NCBI GenBank assembly: GCA_000969725.1
Contig: JXSR01S061202.1
Source: Ophiothrix spiculata
Lineage: Eukaryota; Echinodermata; Ophiuroidea; Amphilepidida; Ophiotrichidae
Direction: 5' to 3' (one strand)
Length of the DNA: 21,265 nt
The stretch's first letter is position 1; each line of letters opens with the position of its first letter. The position numbers and the translations under genes are program-made. Below are positions 1 through 9,578 of this stretch, piece by piece. A model generated the notes under the pieces. It saw only the letters and a program-made list of their open reading frames with translations, made no database searches and was not told where the DNA came from.

Positions 1-60
1 CAGCGTCAGTCCAGTGTTGTGATAGGTTGTTGGTTCAAATCCCATCTTGAGCTGAGTGAA
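1..60 (+). repeat. tRNA-like B box, possible truncated SINE head
   Basis: Positions 31-42 (GGTTCAAATCCC) match a tRNA T-loop / Pol III B box. The T stem is imperfect and no A box is visible, because the window starts 30 bases upstream. This may be the 3' part of a tRNA-derived SINE head cut by the window edge. A chance match remains possible. Confidence 0.3.
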
Positions 61-435
61 AATGGGCATTTCCCAGGAGAAAATAGGTTAGGGTTAAGGA
101 CTTAAATGTACTGAGACTTTGGTGTTCTTTGGATCCTGCTTGAAGTATAAGCAAAGGGTTAGGGGTAATTTTTATATGTGACCTCAAGTCTAGTTAAGTT
201 GGTTACTCATTTAGTTAGATTTAAAAAAAAAATTTAAACCTTAGATGAAAGAGTGGTATATGGTTTAGGTTAAAATAAATTGACTAGTCAAATGCACACT
301 CATGGATCAGAAAAAGGTCAGCAAATCCTCTTCTAAGATAGCCTGATTAACCATTAACCAAATGGTACCATGATGATTCAAGAAACCAGCCCATACCAAT
401 CAGTATTTCATTTCCAATCAACTTGCCCCACCCTG

Positions 436-1088
436 TACACTCTTATAAAGAAAGTATCAAATATGAGACAAAAAGGATCAATTTTGATCCTTTTTAGGTA
501 TCAAATATGAGCTTATCCTTTAAGGATCAAAATGATCCCATAAAAAGGATCACAATTTTTGATCCGAAAAAAGGATCAAATATTTCTTATAAAAAGATCT
601 GCATAAAAACATCACACTGAAGTGACCCTAGCAGGGTTTGAACCCACGCCACTTATACCTGCTGGTAATTAAGAGACCAATGCTCTAACCACTCGACCAC
701 GGCACTGTCTGATGAAATCAATGTATTTATTCATGTTACACCATACATTCCCCGCTATGTAGCGGTTATGGGGTCACGGTACTCAAATATGAAACAAAAC
801 ATGATGTTGCATCCAAACGCGGTATCAAAATGTGAGCTCATCCTCTCCGTATCAAAGTAATCCAGAAATACGGATCAAAACTTTGATATTGTAATCAAAA
901 AGGATCAAAATAAAATGATCCTAAAAAAGGATCAAAAATGATCCTGGTGAATTTGATCCTTTTGTATATATTGATCCGTAAAAGGATCAAAAGTGATCCT
1001 TAAAGGATCAAAAGTGATCCTTAAAGGATCAAAATAAAATGATCCCAAAAAAGGATCAAAAATTTGATCCCGGCCTTCTAAGAGTGTA
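436..1088. mobile_element. GATC-palindrome-rich element with short terminal inverted repeats
   Basis: The outer ends are exact inverted copies of TACACTCTTA (436-445 and 1079-1088), so the element could be bounded by a TA target duplication. Inside, two clusters (about 473-598 and 839-1071) hold more than twenty GATC sites. They are arranged mainly as alternating GGATC and GATCC, so neighbours pair as small hairpins such as AGGATCA-aaag-TGATCCT. The spacer between the clusters holds a tRNA-like sequence. A longer motif starting GGTATCAAATATGAGC also recurs (about 497 and 821, with a weaker form near 779). No coding capacity is seen. I read it as a non-autonomous DNA element, or a composite of one with a SINE; the family is not recognised. 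Confidence 0.6.
619..707 (-). repeat. tRNA-derived sequence (class II-like), probable SINE head or tRNA pseudogene
   Basis: On the minus strand an A-box-like TGGTCGAGTGG (about 687-697) is followed by a B box GGTTCAAACCC (about 632-642). A plausible T stem and an anticodon-type stem (TTGGT/ACCAG) are present, but the loop between the latter is 9 nt instead of 7. The two acceptor strands pair poorly and the D stem is broken, so a functional tRNA is unlikely. A T5 run lies about 15-20 nt past the tRNA-like 3' end on that strand, which would terminate Pol III. Known: SINE heads keep Pol III boxes while tRNA pairing decays. Inferred: this is such a relic. Confidence 0.55.
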
Positions 1089-2111
1089 GTATAAACCAAA
1101 CCTGTTGTTGTCAGTTTAATTGATAGAGCAGAATGTGTTCTAAAATGCCTCGCCTAACTCGGCTAGCTCAGAAGATAGGAAATGCTATAGCAGTGTAAAG
1201 ACTCTTTAAAGTGCATCTACCCAATCTTGAATAAATGCAATTTACAAATATCAAGACAAACTTTCAAGTAGTTTCTTTTAACTAAATATTGCTAATAAGC
1301 TCTAAATGCCCAAAATAAAAATGCTCTTATCGGCTTGTGCCCTTATTAAAAAACACCAATCACATGTTAAGAACAAAATACAAAAAGATTGCAATTCTCT
1401 CCAAGCTAGTAGAAATACATAATTATGGTAGGGTTATACACACAATACTGGTACTATGTGTTGTTTAAAGGTGTAAGGGTAAGCTTCCACTGTTATGTTA
1501 GCACTAATTAGCACAACTTAGGGGTAACATGCTAACAGAAAAGAAAGTGCAAAAGTCTTGTCAATAAAGGTTTTACAATTTTTTTTTTACAAACTCCTGC
1601 AAAAAATGCTAGAGTGTATCATTGGAACCATTACCCTTTCTCTGTTGCATGCTGTATAACCAAACATATAGCATGTATGTTTTTGGTTTGGCTCCAAAAT
1701 CTGGAATATTGCCCTTAGCAAAAAGTTCTCAAATAGTGCAATTCATGATGAGTGAAGCGGAGAGTTAGCAAGATATCTCAAAGTAAAAATGATGAGTTTT
1801 ATTTCTGTGGTTGCGATGTTAGGAAGATTTTTGCTCAAAGAGAAAAAAGACAACAATTATACTGGAAAGCGTTCAACTAGTATATATGAAAGTAAAGCAC
1901 CGTTGGGAGCAGAGTTTTTACTGTACATTTCATCTTGAGCGTTTTTCCTTAGGAGCCTACAAAGCCCTAAGGAAGTCTGACCACACACACCCAAATAAGG
2001 AACTAGATCAGGCAGACTGTGGGTCGCTAAGTAAATAGCACAGGTACCTTATCTTGAAAGGTACCTTATCTTGACGGTGGGAAATGGGTTCTATACCTTG
2101 AATGCTACATC
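1089..2111. other. Non-coding stretch with no recognised gene
   Basis: AT-rich DNA without a convincing reading frame. It holds a perfect 9-bp stem at 1945-1953 / 1966-1974 (TTCCTTAGG / CCTAAGGAA, 12-nt loop) and a 16-bp direct repeat AGGTACCTTATCTTGA at 2042-2057 and 2059-2074. Nothing else stands out. Confidence 0.6.
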
Positions 2112-2477
2112 TTAAAGGAGCAATTCATGATTTTGATGTGACAAATACATTGCCTGTTTTCTAGCTAAATAATAATAAGAGTACATTATGAATATATGCT
2201 GAAAATTTCACTTGATTCTGACTATTCGTTTCAAAGTTACAAGCTTTTCAGCATTTTGAAAATCCCCATAGGCTTCTGTGTTGTAATTATTGTTGGGGCC
2301 CCGACAATAATTAGAAAATGACACATTTTCTCACTTTTCTCAAAAATGCAAGCACATTTGAAAGAATGGTTTGGGGATCAAAACATATACCAGATGACGA
2401 TTCTTTTAAGCTAAAAAACTCAATTTTGATAGAGGTGACCTTGAGGGTGAAAAGTGATTCATGAATTGCCCCTTTAA
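2112..2477 (+). mobile_element. Family A TTAA-bounded miniature transposon, copy 1
   Basis: The element is bounded by TTAA on both sides (2112-2115, 2474-2477) with terminal inverted repeats AGGAGCAATTCATGA / TCATGAATTGCCCCT. A 30-bp palindrome at 2284-2313, exactly central, pairs at every position except one T.G. A second copy at 15975-16329 lies in the opposite orientation and aligns end to end with high similarity (roughly 85-90 percent by eye). There is no coding capacity. Known: TTAA duplication is typical of the piggyBac superfamily. Inferred: a non-autonomous element moved by a TTAA-targeting transposase; the terminal bases are not the canonical piggyBac CCC, so this assignment is tentative. 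Confidence 0.8.
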
Positions 2478-3356
2478 AAGCTGAAATCAGGTCAGAATTA
2501 AAAGATACGAAGAGATAGATGCTGCTAATTGGATTGCAATGTTAAAACTCTTTCACCATGTTGAAGATAGGCTATGAGTATGTAGGTTGCTCTGGCAAAA
2601 TTAGCAGAAAGTCACAATGAATATTTTGAATAAATAGCTTCTAAAGTAAAAATATGATGAAACGGTCAAAATTTGTCGAGTTTCGAAGGTCAATTCTGCC
2701 GGGAAGTGCAATTAATTATGGTTAATTGATCACATTTACTATCATTCACTATAGTAATCAGTAATTTAAAAATTGATTTGCTGCTAATTTTGATTGTCAG
2801 ATTTTCAGTGGATTGCCTTGTATTTTGATCTCTAAATGGAGAATGGCTAAAGGGGCTTTGCCGATTTGGAGATGGGCTGAGTAGGAAAGCTTATTAACTA
2901 ACAACAGGCTGCTTTTACATGATTTTTACAATCTTGCAGGGGGGCAGGGCGGCTTCAGCCCCCAAATGCCCCCCCCCCTCCCTGGGCACGCCAATGAGAT
3001 ATATGAAAATAGTGTATATGAACTTGAAACCTACGGAAGAGACTAGTGATCCCAAATGCTTGTTGAACATCTCTCATCCCATCTACCCACTTTATAAATG
3101 CCTTCCGTGTGAGCTTAGCATCAGTCTAAAAAATACTTGCATCTGCCCTGAGCCATTTTGCATTTTGTAACTTTGTCCTGTTTTCCATACATGTTTGTTA
3201 TTAGTATATACTATTATTTCACATGTCTATGTGAGTCTCCACATCATGCTAGTCACTTTGGGACTGGCACTGTTTTCACAGATAACAATGATGTATAAGA
3301 AAATAGAAAAGCAAAACGGAATCGTTTATTGAGAGGGAAAATATTGCCGGTCGGCC
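2478..3356. other. Non-coding stretch with a G/C-tract repeat fragment
   Basis: Mostly AT-rich. Positions about 2937-2996 form a short GC-rich island with a C10-type run. On the minus strand it reads CATTGGCGTGCCCAGG followed by a G-run. From memory this resembles a terminal motif (CAGTGGCGTAGCCAGG-type) common in DNA transposons of many animals, so a transposon-end fragment is likely. An 83-codon frame crossing the island (2919-3170) has no domain and is probably chance. Confidence 0.4.
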
Positions 3357-3594
3357 GGACAGACGAAGAGAAGATATCGTGTGTATCCCATCATGCATTG
3401 CTTCCTATGGGAAATTTTGAACAGGAAGTCATGCGAGTAGTTAGTGATGAAACATACCCAAAATGCAAGATTACAACAATTAACTTTGATTTATGGGCAT
3501 TTTATCACTAATTACTCACATGATTTCCTATACAAGCAATCCTATAGGGAGCAATGCATGATGGGATACACACAATCTTCTCTTTGGACAGACG
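3357..3594. mobile_element. Fold-back MITE with 9-bp target duplication (Mutator-like)
   Basis: GGACAGACG occurs as an exact direct repeat at 3357-3365 and 3586-3594. Between them, 3366-3585 begins AAGAGAAGAT and ends ATCTTCTCTT. The two halves are long imperfect inverted arms of about 105 bp each, both containing the GTGTGTATCCCATCATGCAT segment. The whole insert can fold into one hairpin. Known: Mutator-like (MULE) elements typically make 9-bp duplications and can have long inverted arms. Inferred: a non-autonomous MULE-type fold-back. The perfect duplication suggests a fairly recent insertion, although the arms differ from each other. A 60-codon frame across the left arm is not a gene. Confidence 0.8.
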
Positions 3595-4462
3595 CATCTT
3601 GAGTCTGCGATACCTTATGTGACAAGTTAAATTGTCCCTGGAGGTCTTCTTGTTAGTCCAAATATTGCAGACTAGCTACACTGTTTTGTTTGCATGCAAA
3701 ATACACCACAAATTTGTGTAACTTTTATAGGAAGCGTTTCCTTCCAAGTTTGTGAAAGAAAAGGTATTTTTTAAAAGTTAATTTTCATATTTGTTATGAA
3801 GCTTTCCGGGGGCTTTCCCCGGTTCTTTACCCAAATTTACTGAAAGAACAGTGATGTTAACCATACTTGATATGCCAGTTTAAAGTTAAAGGAATTTCTT
3901 GAGGCTCTAAAGGTCTAATTATCAACTTGACTCTTTGTTTTCATTAATTTAGTTACAAAAATGAGCAGAAGTGTTGGTAACTGATCTGGGTTAGCTCGAG
4001 GCTTGTAACCTTCCAAGTTCATTGCACAGGAGCTTCCTAGTTATAAGTATAAGAATTAGGTTTGCCCAATGAAAGCCAAAACAGTATTTATGAGATTAGG
4101 AATAAAGTTTGTTTTATTTTGTTGTTGTTGTTTGTTTTTATTTTTTTCTCTTCTAATCTGATACTTTTTCACTACTCTTTAAGTGTCGAAGGGTGAAGTT
4201 GTTTCCTTAGAGTTGTAATAGATTGAGAGTTGAAAAATCACAAGGATGAGGGTTTTTTCACATAAGAAGGATATTTATTTATATGGATCGTTGACAATTA
4301 TTGAATCCAAAAATATTCTCTTAATTACCTTGATTAAAACCTAAGATAACTGATTGTTAATAGCTGCAAATCCAAATTTAGATTAAGAATTTATAACAGG
4401 GATTTCAAGGTCCTAAAATTAGATTAATTAAATTGATAAAAAATAAGTATACAAAATTGTCA
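3595..4462. other. Non-coding AT-rich stretch
   Basis: No gene or well-bounded repeat is seen. Positions about 4108-4150 are T/G-rich low-complexity sequence. Confidence 0.6.
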
Positions 4463-4562
4463 TTTGTTTAAAAGACCGGTTGCTGCGTTCCCGGTGACTT
4501 TCGCTGATGGCAAGCACCGAACGCTCGTTGGTCTGTGGGCATTACCGAGGGTCTTAAACAAA
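4463..4562. other. GC-rich structured island, unidentified
   Basis: About 90 bases of roughly balanced base composition stand out in AT-rich surroundings. The ends are inverted (TTTGTTTAAAAGACC at the left, GGTCTTAAACAAA at the right). Inside, GCGTT-cc-CGGTG (4485-4496) pairs with CACCG-AACGC (4515-4524), a 10-bp stem with a 2-nt bulge. A GACC/GGTC pairing can flank it. It resembles no rRNA, tRNA or snRNA that I recognise. It could be a very short inverted-repeat transposon or a structured RNA relic. Confidence 0.45.
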
Positions 4563-5107
4563 GACTAGACCAATATGGTAGACATTAACTTGGTAAAAAA
4601 TTTATGCAATGGTTAATATTTGATATCAAAAAATGCAGGCTTTTGATTTACAGCAACTTTTTGCAAACCATTTAAATGACAATTTTACTCATCTGTTTGG
4701 CCACTTTGCATGTATATGCAGTAATCTTCTACTAATTCGGAATCCATCGCCATGTAAATATTGCTGAATGTCTGAAAAGTACATTTGTTGTTGTACTTTA
4801 CGCACATCGTTATAATAGGTATGCTCGATGTGTGTAAAGACGGCGTATTGAAATATGCTCCATAATCGGAGAAAATCACAGTAGGTCTCTTTCAGTTAGC
4901 ATTGTCAAAGTTTGTCTCTCGTTGTAGACTGGATACGTGAGCTGTAATCTATGTCAAAGGTTCTCTTCAAACAACATTATCAAATGAGAGACAGGAAGCT
5001 GATTCAAAAGAATTCTATAATTAAAACTATCAGTTGTATGGATCTTTGTCTGCTATTTGCAGATATATGACACTTCATCAGAGTGGGGGATATTCCAGAA
5101 ATATATC
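4563..5107. other. Non-coding stretch; holds the left unit of a duplicated target
   Basis: No gene is recognised. The end (about 5062-5107) contains GACACTTCATCAGAGTG and TTCCAGAAATAT, which recur at about 6591-6628 on the far side of the next element. Confidence 0.55.
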
Positions 5108-6530
5108 TACAGGGTGTCCCAATAAACATTGTGCATGGAAATAGAGCTGATTTTCTCAGAAGTTTGTCAGACTAGTTTCTTCAAATTTATATCAAGTTAA
5201 AGTCAATGCCTTTGTCCATCATTGTTTAAAATTTAGAAATAATCCGTCGATGTAAACTAAAGATATGACTTATTTTGTCAGTTTGTATAATTTTCATCTT
5301 GCACAATGGGATATCCTGCAGTTAAGAATGTTATACAAAACTTTGACTCTTGAATAATTAACATTGTAATTGGTCAAAGCGTACCTTTTTTATATTCTTC
5401 AATAAATGATCATATAAAGATAATCTAGCTACGTGTCTTTTCTTTCTGTTTCTTGAAGTTATACACCAATTATTTTATTTTCTATTTCTTTAATAAAAAT
5501 TATAGATACAATTTATAAAATAGTACACTTTTATATGCATCCATTACATACTTTTTACCGAGGGTTCTGAACTAGTTCTAAAATGCGCCATATACATGAC
5601 AAAATATTAGGATAAAGCGCCAAATTCGCAATTTTTCAGTGCATTTCGAATGTATTTCTTCTTTTTTGTTTTAATAAAGAGAGTGTAAAAGGTAATTTAG
5701 TCAAAGCCTTTAATATGGCGCATGTATCACAAGTCAAAATGCACTACTTTAAGATAACATAAATATTTTACATGTAATGCAACAGCTGTCTTTGTTTTCG
5801 CCTTTAATGCTGCTTTCGGTATGATCAATTAAACGAAGATAAATAGTATTTTTATTCATAAAATTCACCAGAAACAACAGAAAGTTGACTTATTTAGGGT
5901 TAGATTTTAAAATAGCAAATTGCGTAAAATTGCAAAAACCCTACGACGCTTGTAACAAGATATCTTTGAATAAGGTTGATTGCCCACAATGCTTCCAAAA
6001 ATTATGAACTGTTTTTATGTGTTTATAAATCGTGTAAATTGATGACATGATATTTTGCGTTTTCGTATATAGAATAGCTCTTAAAAAACATAAAAGTGCA
6101 GCTTTCATCACTTGTCCAATTTAAGTCATTAGCTTCCTTATGTCCTTCAAATTGTCTCTCTTGATACACCTTCTTACTTGTTTTCAAGTCTTCAAAGTCA
6201 GAACATCATTCCTGTTCGTCGTCATTAGGCTTGTATTCCGTCTCTTACTTCATTGTCAATTAATCAAGAGTCAACGATGTGTAGATCCTTTCAACATATT
6301 GTTGTTTAATGCTTTACCATAGGGATTATCCTTGTGCAGGAGGAAAATGATACAAGCTGACAAAATCAACGATACCGATGGTTTGCATCGATGGATTTTC
6401 TTGAAATTTTTAATGATGGAGGGCAAAGGTATGAGTTTTAAAGTAGTGTAATTTTTAAGAAGCTAGTTTGGAAAACTTCTGAGAAATTTAGCTCTATTTT
6501 CATGCACAATGTTTATTGGGACACCCTGTA
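5108..6530. mobile_element. Long-TIR DNA transposon, TA-bounded, non-coding
   Basis: The ends are TA|CAGGGTGTCCCAATAAAC at the left and its reverse complement followed by TA at the right (6529-6530). The first 40 or so bases match almost perfectly, and similarity continues imperfectly for about 190 bp on each side (5110 to about 5305; about 6337 to 6528), including GATTTTGTCAGCTTGTAT-like blocks. The roughly 1 kb interior is AT-rich with no transposase frame; a 60-codon frame at 6140-6322 shows no DDE motif. Known: a TA target and a CAGGGTGTCCC-type start occur in Tc1/mariner-like elements. Inferred: a non-autonomous or decayed member of that group. Confidence 0.75.
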
Positions 6531-6651
6531 TATAATAATTATCTTTTAATTAGTGTAGTCTACATATCCCCCATTATATTTTTATATTTATGACACTATA
6601 TCAGAGTGAGTGTTGTTCCAGAAATATTTATATAATAATTATCTTTTAACC
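6531..6651 (+). repeat. Duplicated target flank of the 5108-6530 element
   Basis: TATAATAATTATCTTTTAA occurs at about 6531-6549 and again at about 6632-6650. The block GACACTATATCAGAGTG...TTCCAGAAATAT at about 6591-6628 matches 5068-5104, left of the transposon. The simplest reading is a roughly 100-bp tandem duplication whose first unit was later split by the transposon. Confidence 0.6.
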
Positions 6652-7220
6652 TGTAGCCAAGTTAATAGGTAGACATGATATTGACATTATTTTACGTGTT
6701 TGGCTTGCTCAATGAAATATGTTACAATTACTTCTCATTATGTTGGTATGATGCAGAGTTTTTAGTTTTCTTACTTCATACTGGAATGTTAACATGGAAA
6801 GAGAGCAATAACATCTTGATTGATAGTTGCGTGTATCTGGCCAGTACACAGATCGGTTTTCTACATGCGTGAATCCGCTAACTCAAAGGCCAGAAGTTAT
6901 CAAAACCTATGCCCAGGCTATCATCATATCCCTAGTGGTAAATTAATATAAATCATATCATATAGGGGCTTAGTGGTAACGTAATACACCTTTCAGCTGC
7001 AGAAAATATTATCTGAAGCCAGGTAATCTTAGCAAGCAAACATGAGCTGTGTCATTCCAAGGGATTGGTTTATAGGCTGTTACCAAGGAGCCCAGAGATG
7101 TTTGAATACATAGTGTGGCTCGGTTTATGCGTAGGACAAGCATGGATTTTATACACCTAGAGGGGGCTCTCAAAGCAACGTGTCCCTCCCATGATGGTCA
7201 GTTGACATTTGATGAGGAAA
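6652..7220. other. Non-coding stretch with no recognised gene
   Basis: Short frames at 6675-6872 and 7115-7333 lack domain features. The latter runs into the repeat at 7221-7284. No RNA gene is recognised. Confidence 0.5.
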
Positions 7221-7284
7221 ATAATAATGATAATAATTCTGGCATTTATAGTGCGCCTTTTCCAGTGGATACAAAGCGCTGGCC
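7221..7284 (+). repeat. (AAT)n-linked GCGCC / AAAGCGCT dispersed repeat
   Basis: An imperfect AATAATAATGATAAT run leads into ATTTATAGTGCGCCTTTTCCA and ACAAAGCGCTGG. From memory, this arrangement of an AAT microsatellite, an ATTTATAGCGCC block and a CAAAGCGCT block recurs as a dispersed repeat in many marine animal genomes. The family name is not certain. Confidence 0.5.
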
Positions 7285-7554
7285 ATTATTATTACGCCGT
7301 AACAAGGGAATCGTCAGAACCATTTTGCCTTAAACTAGGCCATTTGTGACCAAAGGCGCAGACCTATCAGCCAATATAGGTTGTGATATTCCTCCCTAAG
7401 CCTAAGCCTCCCAAAATATCTTATTTAATTATTGTTGAATTAAATAAGTGCATATTGATTCAGTTCCACTTCAGTTTTGACGATTTTCACATTTCATTTT
7501 GTTGAAACCTGTAGAAGTTTTTAGTTCTGCAGGTTTTAGTTGTTATTTGCTATA

Positions 7555-7907
7555 TTAAAGCAATACTATAAAGTGTTGAAATTGAAGCACCCCTGTCACC
7601 CATGACTTTTGATTTTTTTCAGCTTATTGTGTTCGTTTTTGGTAGATATTGATACCCTCTGAACGATTTGGCTTAGATATGCTTATTTTTTTCTGTTATG
7701 GTCATTTTTTGAATTCAATTTGGGATTCTGAATTCAATTCCACATGTACAAGTAAAGGGAAGCACACATGTGCTTACTATTCATTTTTCTGTGACAAATC
7801 AAGTTTTTGACAAAATACACTTGAAAACACTTTTAGATAGTTACATTAGTTCATTTTAGGCTGTTTTTACTCAAAATCAATTCTGATCAAAATCGTATAG
7901 TAAAGTT
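7555..7907 (+). mobile_element. Family B TTAA-type miniature transposon, copy 1
   Basis: The left end is TTAA-AGCAATACTATAAAG (7555-). The right end has decayed (about 7891-7907, TATAGTAAAGTT). The interior matches 10107-10432 in the same orientation and 14582-14919 in reverse. Shared landmarks are CCCTGTCACCCATGACTTT, TTTTTCTGTTATGG and ACACTTTTAGATAGT. A 30-bp palindrome-derived block is central (7711-7740), and a second inverted block AAGCACACATGTGCTT lies near 7760-7775. There is no coding capacity. Confidence 0.7.
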
Positions 7908-7911
7908 AGAA

Positions 7912-8449
7912 TTTGTTTTACAGCACTCACAATATTGTGGATTTGCTTAAATATACTGTTACATTTGTAACATTACGAGTAATAGTTTAAATCTTACAAA
8001 ATCCCTAAAGGAACTATTGCACTGCACCAAACATCCACCCAATCTTAATGAAAACTGCAAAGCATTTCAAAGAATTTGCCTGCGTAACTTCCATCCTTTA
8101 TGTGAAGGTTGTCAATGAAATTGATCTTTTACCTCATACACTTACCATGCACTGTAGGAAAGAAGAAAGAAACTTGTTTTTTATGAATATGAATTTGTAA
8201 AAGATTTTTTTTCTCCTGTTTCTATGATGTAGGCCTACGTGTTATACTTAATAATAACAACACAGTTTTTTTTTTTTTTAATTCTCAAACAAAACACTAT
8301 AAGAATCGGTAAAAAATTCATTCACTTATTTTAATATTTCAATGCAAAGTTTCCTTAATTCATAAAGTAACAGCGTTTCTAAAATAGCAACCCACAACTG
8401 GCTAAGTAATAGCCTGAACACTGCCCAAAACAATAATTAGTGAAAAGAA
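7912..8449. other. Non-coding stretch with no recognised gene
   Basis: AT-rich, with a T homopolymer run at about 8266-8279. No supported gene or repeat boundary. Confidence 0.6.
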
Positions 8450-8751
8450 ACATCTTTGTAAATGTCCATATTATCAGGGCATAGTTATAGATCACAAATT
8501 ATAGCTTAAAACAATATCAACCAATGTAAATCTGTATGAAGCTTTAAGACATCTTTGTAAAATGTCCACATTATCATGATTTAGGCATAGATCACAAATT
8601 GTAGCTTTAAACAATATGAACCAATGTAAATCTGTATGAAGCTTTAAAACATCTTTGTAAAAATGTCCACATTATCATGGCTTAGGCATAGATCACAAAT
8701 TGTAGCTTAGCTTAAAACAATATGAAGCAACGTAAATCTAAACGAAGCTTT
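8450..8751 (+). repeat. Tandem repeat, three units of about 100 bp
   Basis: Units start at 8450, 8549 and 8649, each with ACATCTTTGTAAA. Each continues through ATGTCCA(C/T)ATTATCA, TAGATCACAAATT and AACGAAGCTTT- or TATGAAGCTTT-like blocks. The third unit has a short internal duplication of TAGCT. The periods are 99 and 100 bases. No coding sense. Confidence 0.85.
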
Positions 8752-8921
8752 GAATCCTCCTCCTCCAGCATTTCCATATCTTGAGGGTGGTGCATTCTAC
8801 TGCACCTGTATCAACACTAGAACACAGAGTTCCATCACTCTTTAACCCAGGGGTTATTGGAAGGGGATCAGTACTTACCTTTCATCAATGTTTGTTTTCT
8901 CTAAGTATGTCACTGTAACAT

Positions 8922-9120
8922 CATTTCACTTTACACCTGGAATTATTTGAAGAAAAGTCAAGAATCAAATGTATTCTATGAACTTGTTTTTGAAGTCATG
9001 ATTTTCAAATGTCGCTGATGCACAGCTTTTTATCTTTTCTTTGAGACACTGCTACACCATTTCACTTACAGTTATACCTGGAATTATTTGAAGAAAAGTC
9101 AAGAATCAAATACATCTTTA
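8922..9120 (+). repeat. Direct repeat, two units about 141 bp apart
   Basis: A 36-base identical block beginning ACCTGGAATTATTTGAAG occurs at 8935-8970 and 9076-9111, each preceded by a CATTTCACTTA-like stretch. The identity suggests a local duplication. Confidence 0.8.
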
Positions 9121-9578
9121 GACGTGATTTTAAGTTGTGATATTTATCTTATTGTGTCACTAAAATAAACAGCTTTGCAGAAGTAAGATAAGCTTACAAA
9201 CTCTTTCTGTGGATTGATGCAGACTTACCAAAAAAGAGTATCATTCACTTTTTATTTTCTTCAGAAATTCATCTTAAAGTTCAGCATAAAGTGATAGAAA
9301 TCTGAGGATCTGATTGCATCGCAGGAAGTTTGCTTCCTACAATCTTTTTGTCAACAAGTTTTCTCTTTGCGACATCATGATGAGTGATATTTGAAGAAAG
9401 ATGTTGAAAGAGAGGAGAGGAAAAGTTAGACTTGGACTTAAACTACTTGAATCTTATAGATTTTGATCAAATGTATTTTGAGCACATTGTGGCTCCATGT
9501 AATTTGCTGAATGATCAGCTGTTTCTTCGCTTTAATATTCATTGTCTTAGTGCAGGCTTGGGTTTCATTTTAGTACAC
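9121..9578. other. Non-coding stretch with no recognised gene
   Basis: An 83-codon frame (9432-9683) overlaps the poly-A-ended element and lacks any domain, so it is not called. Confidence 0.5.

Noticed and set aside
619-707. A functional tRNA gene on the minus strand
   Set aside because: The acceptor stem does not pair, the D stem is broken and the anticodon loop has 9 bases instead of 7.
436-1088. A CRISPR-like array from the regular GATC repeats
   Set aside because: The repeats are short, variable in spacing, palindromic and without unique spacers, in eukaryotic-looking DNA.
5576-5730. A nested inverted repeat (ATGCGCCATAT / ATATGGCGCAT) inside the long-TIR element
   Set aside because: Only about 11 bases match and the similarity does not extend, so no nested element is supported.
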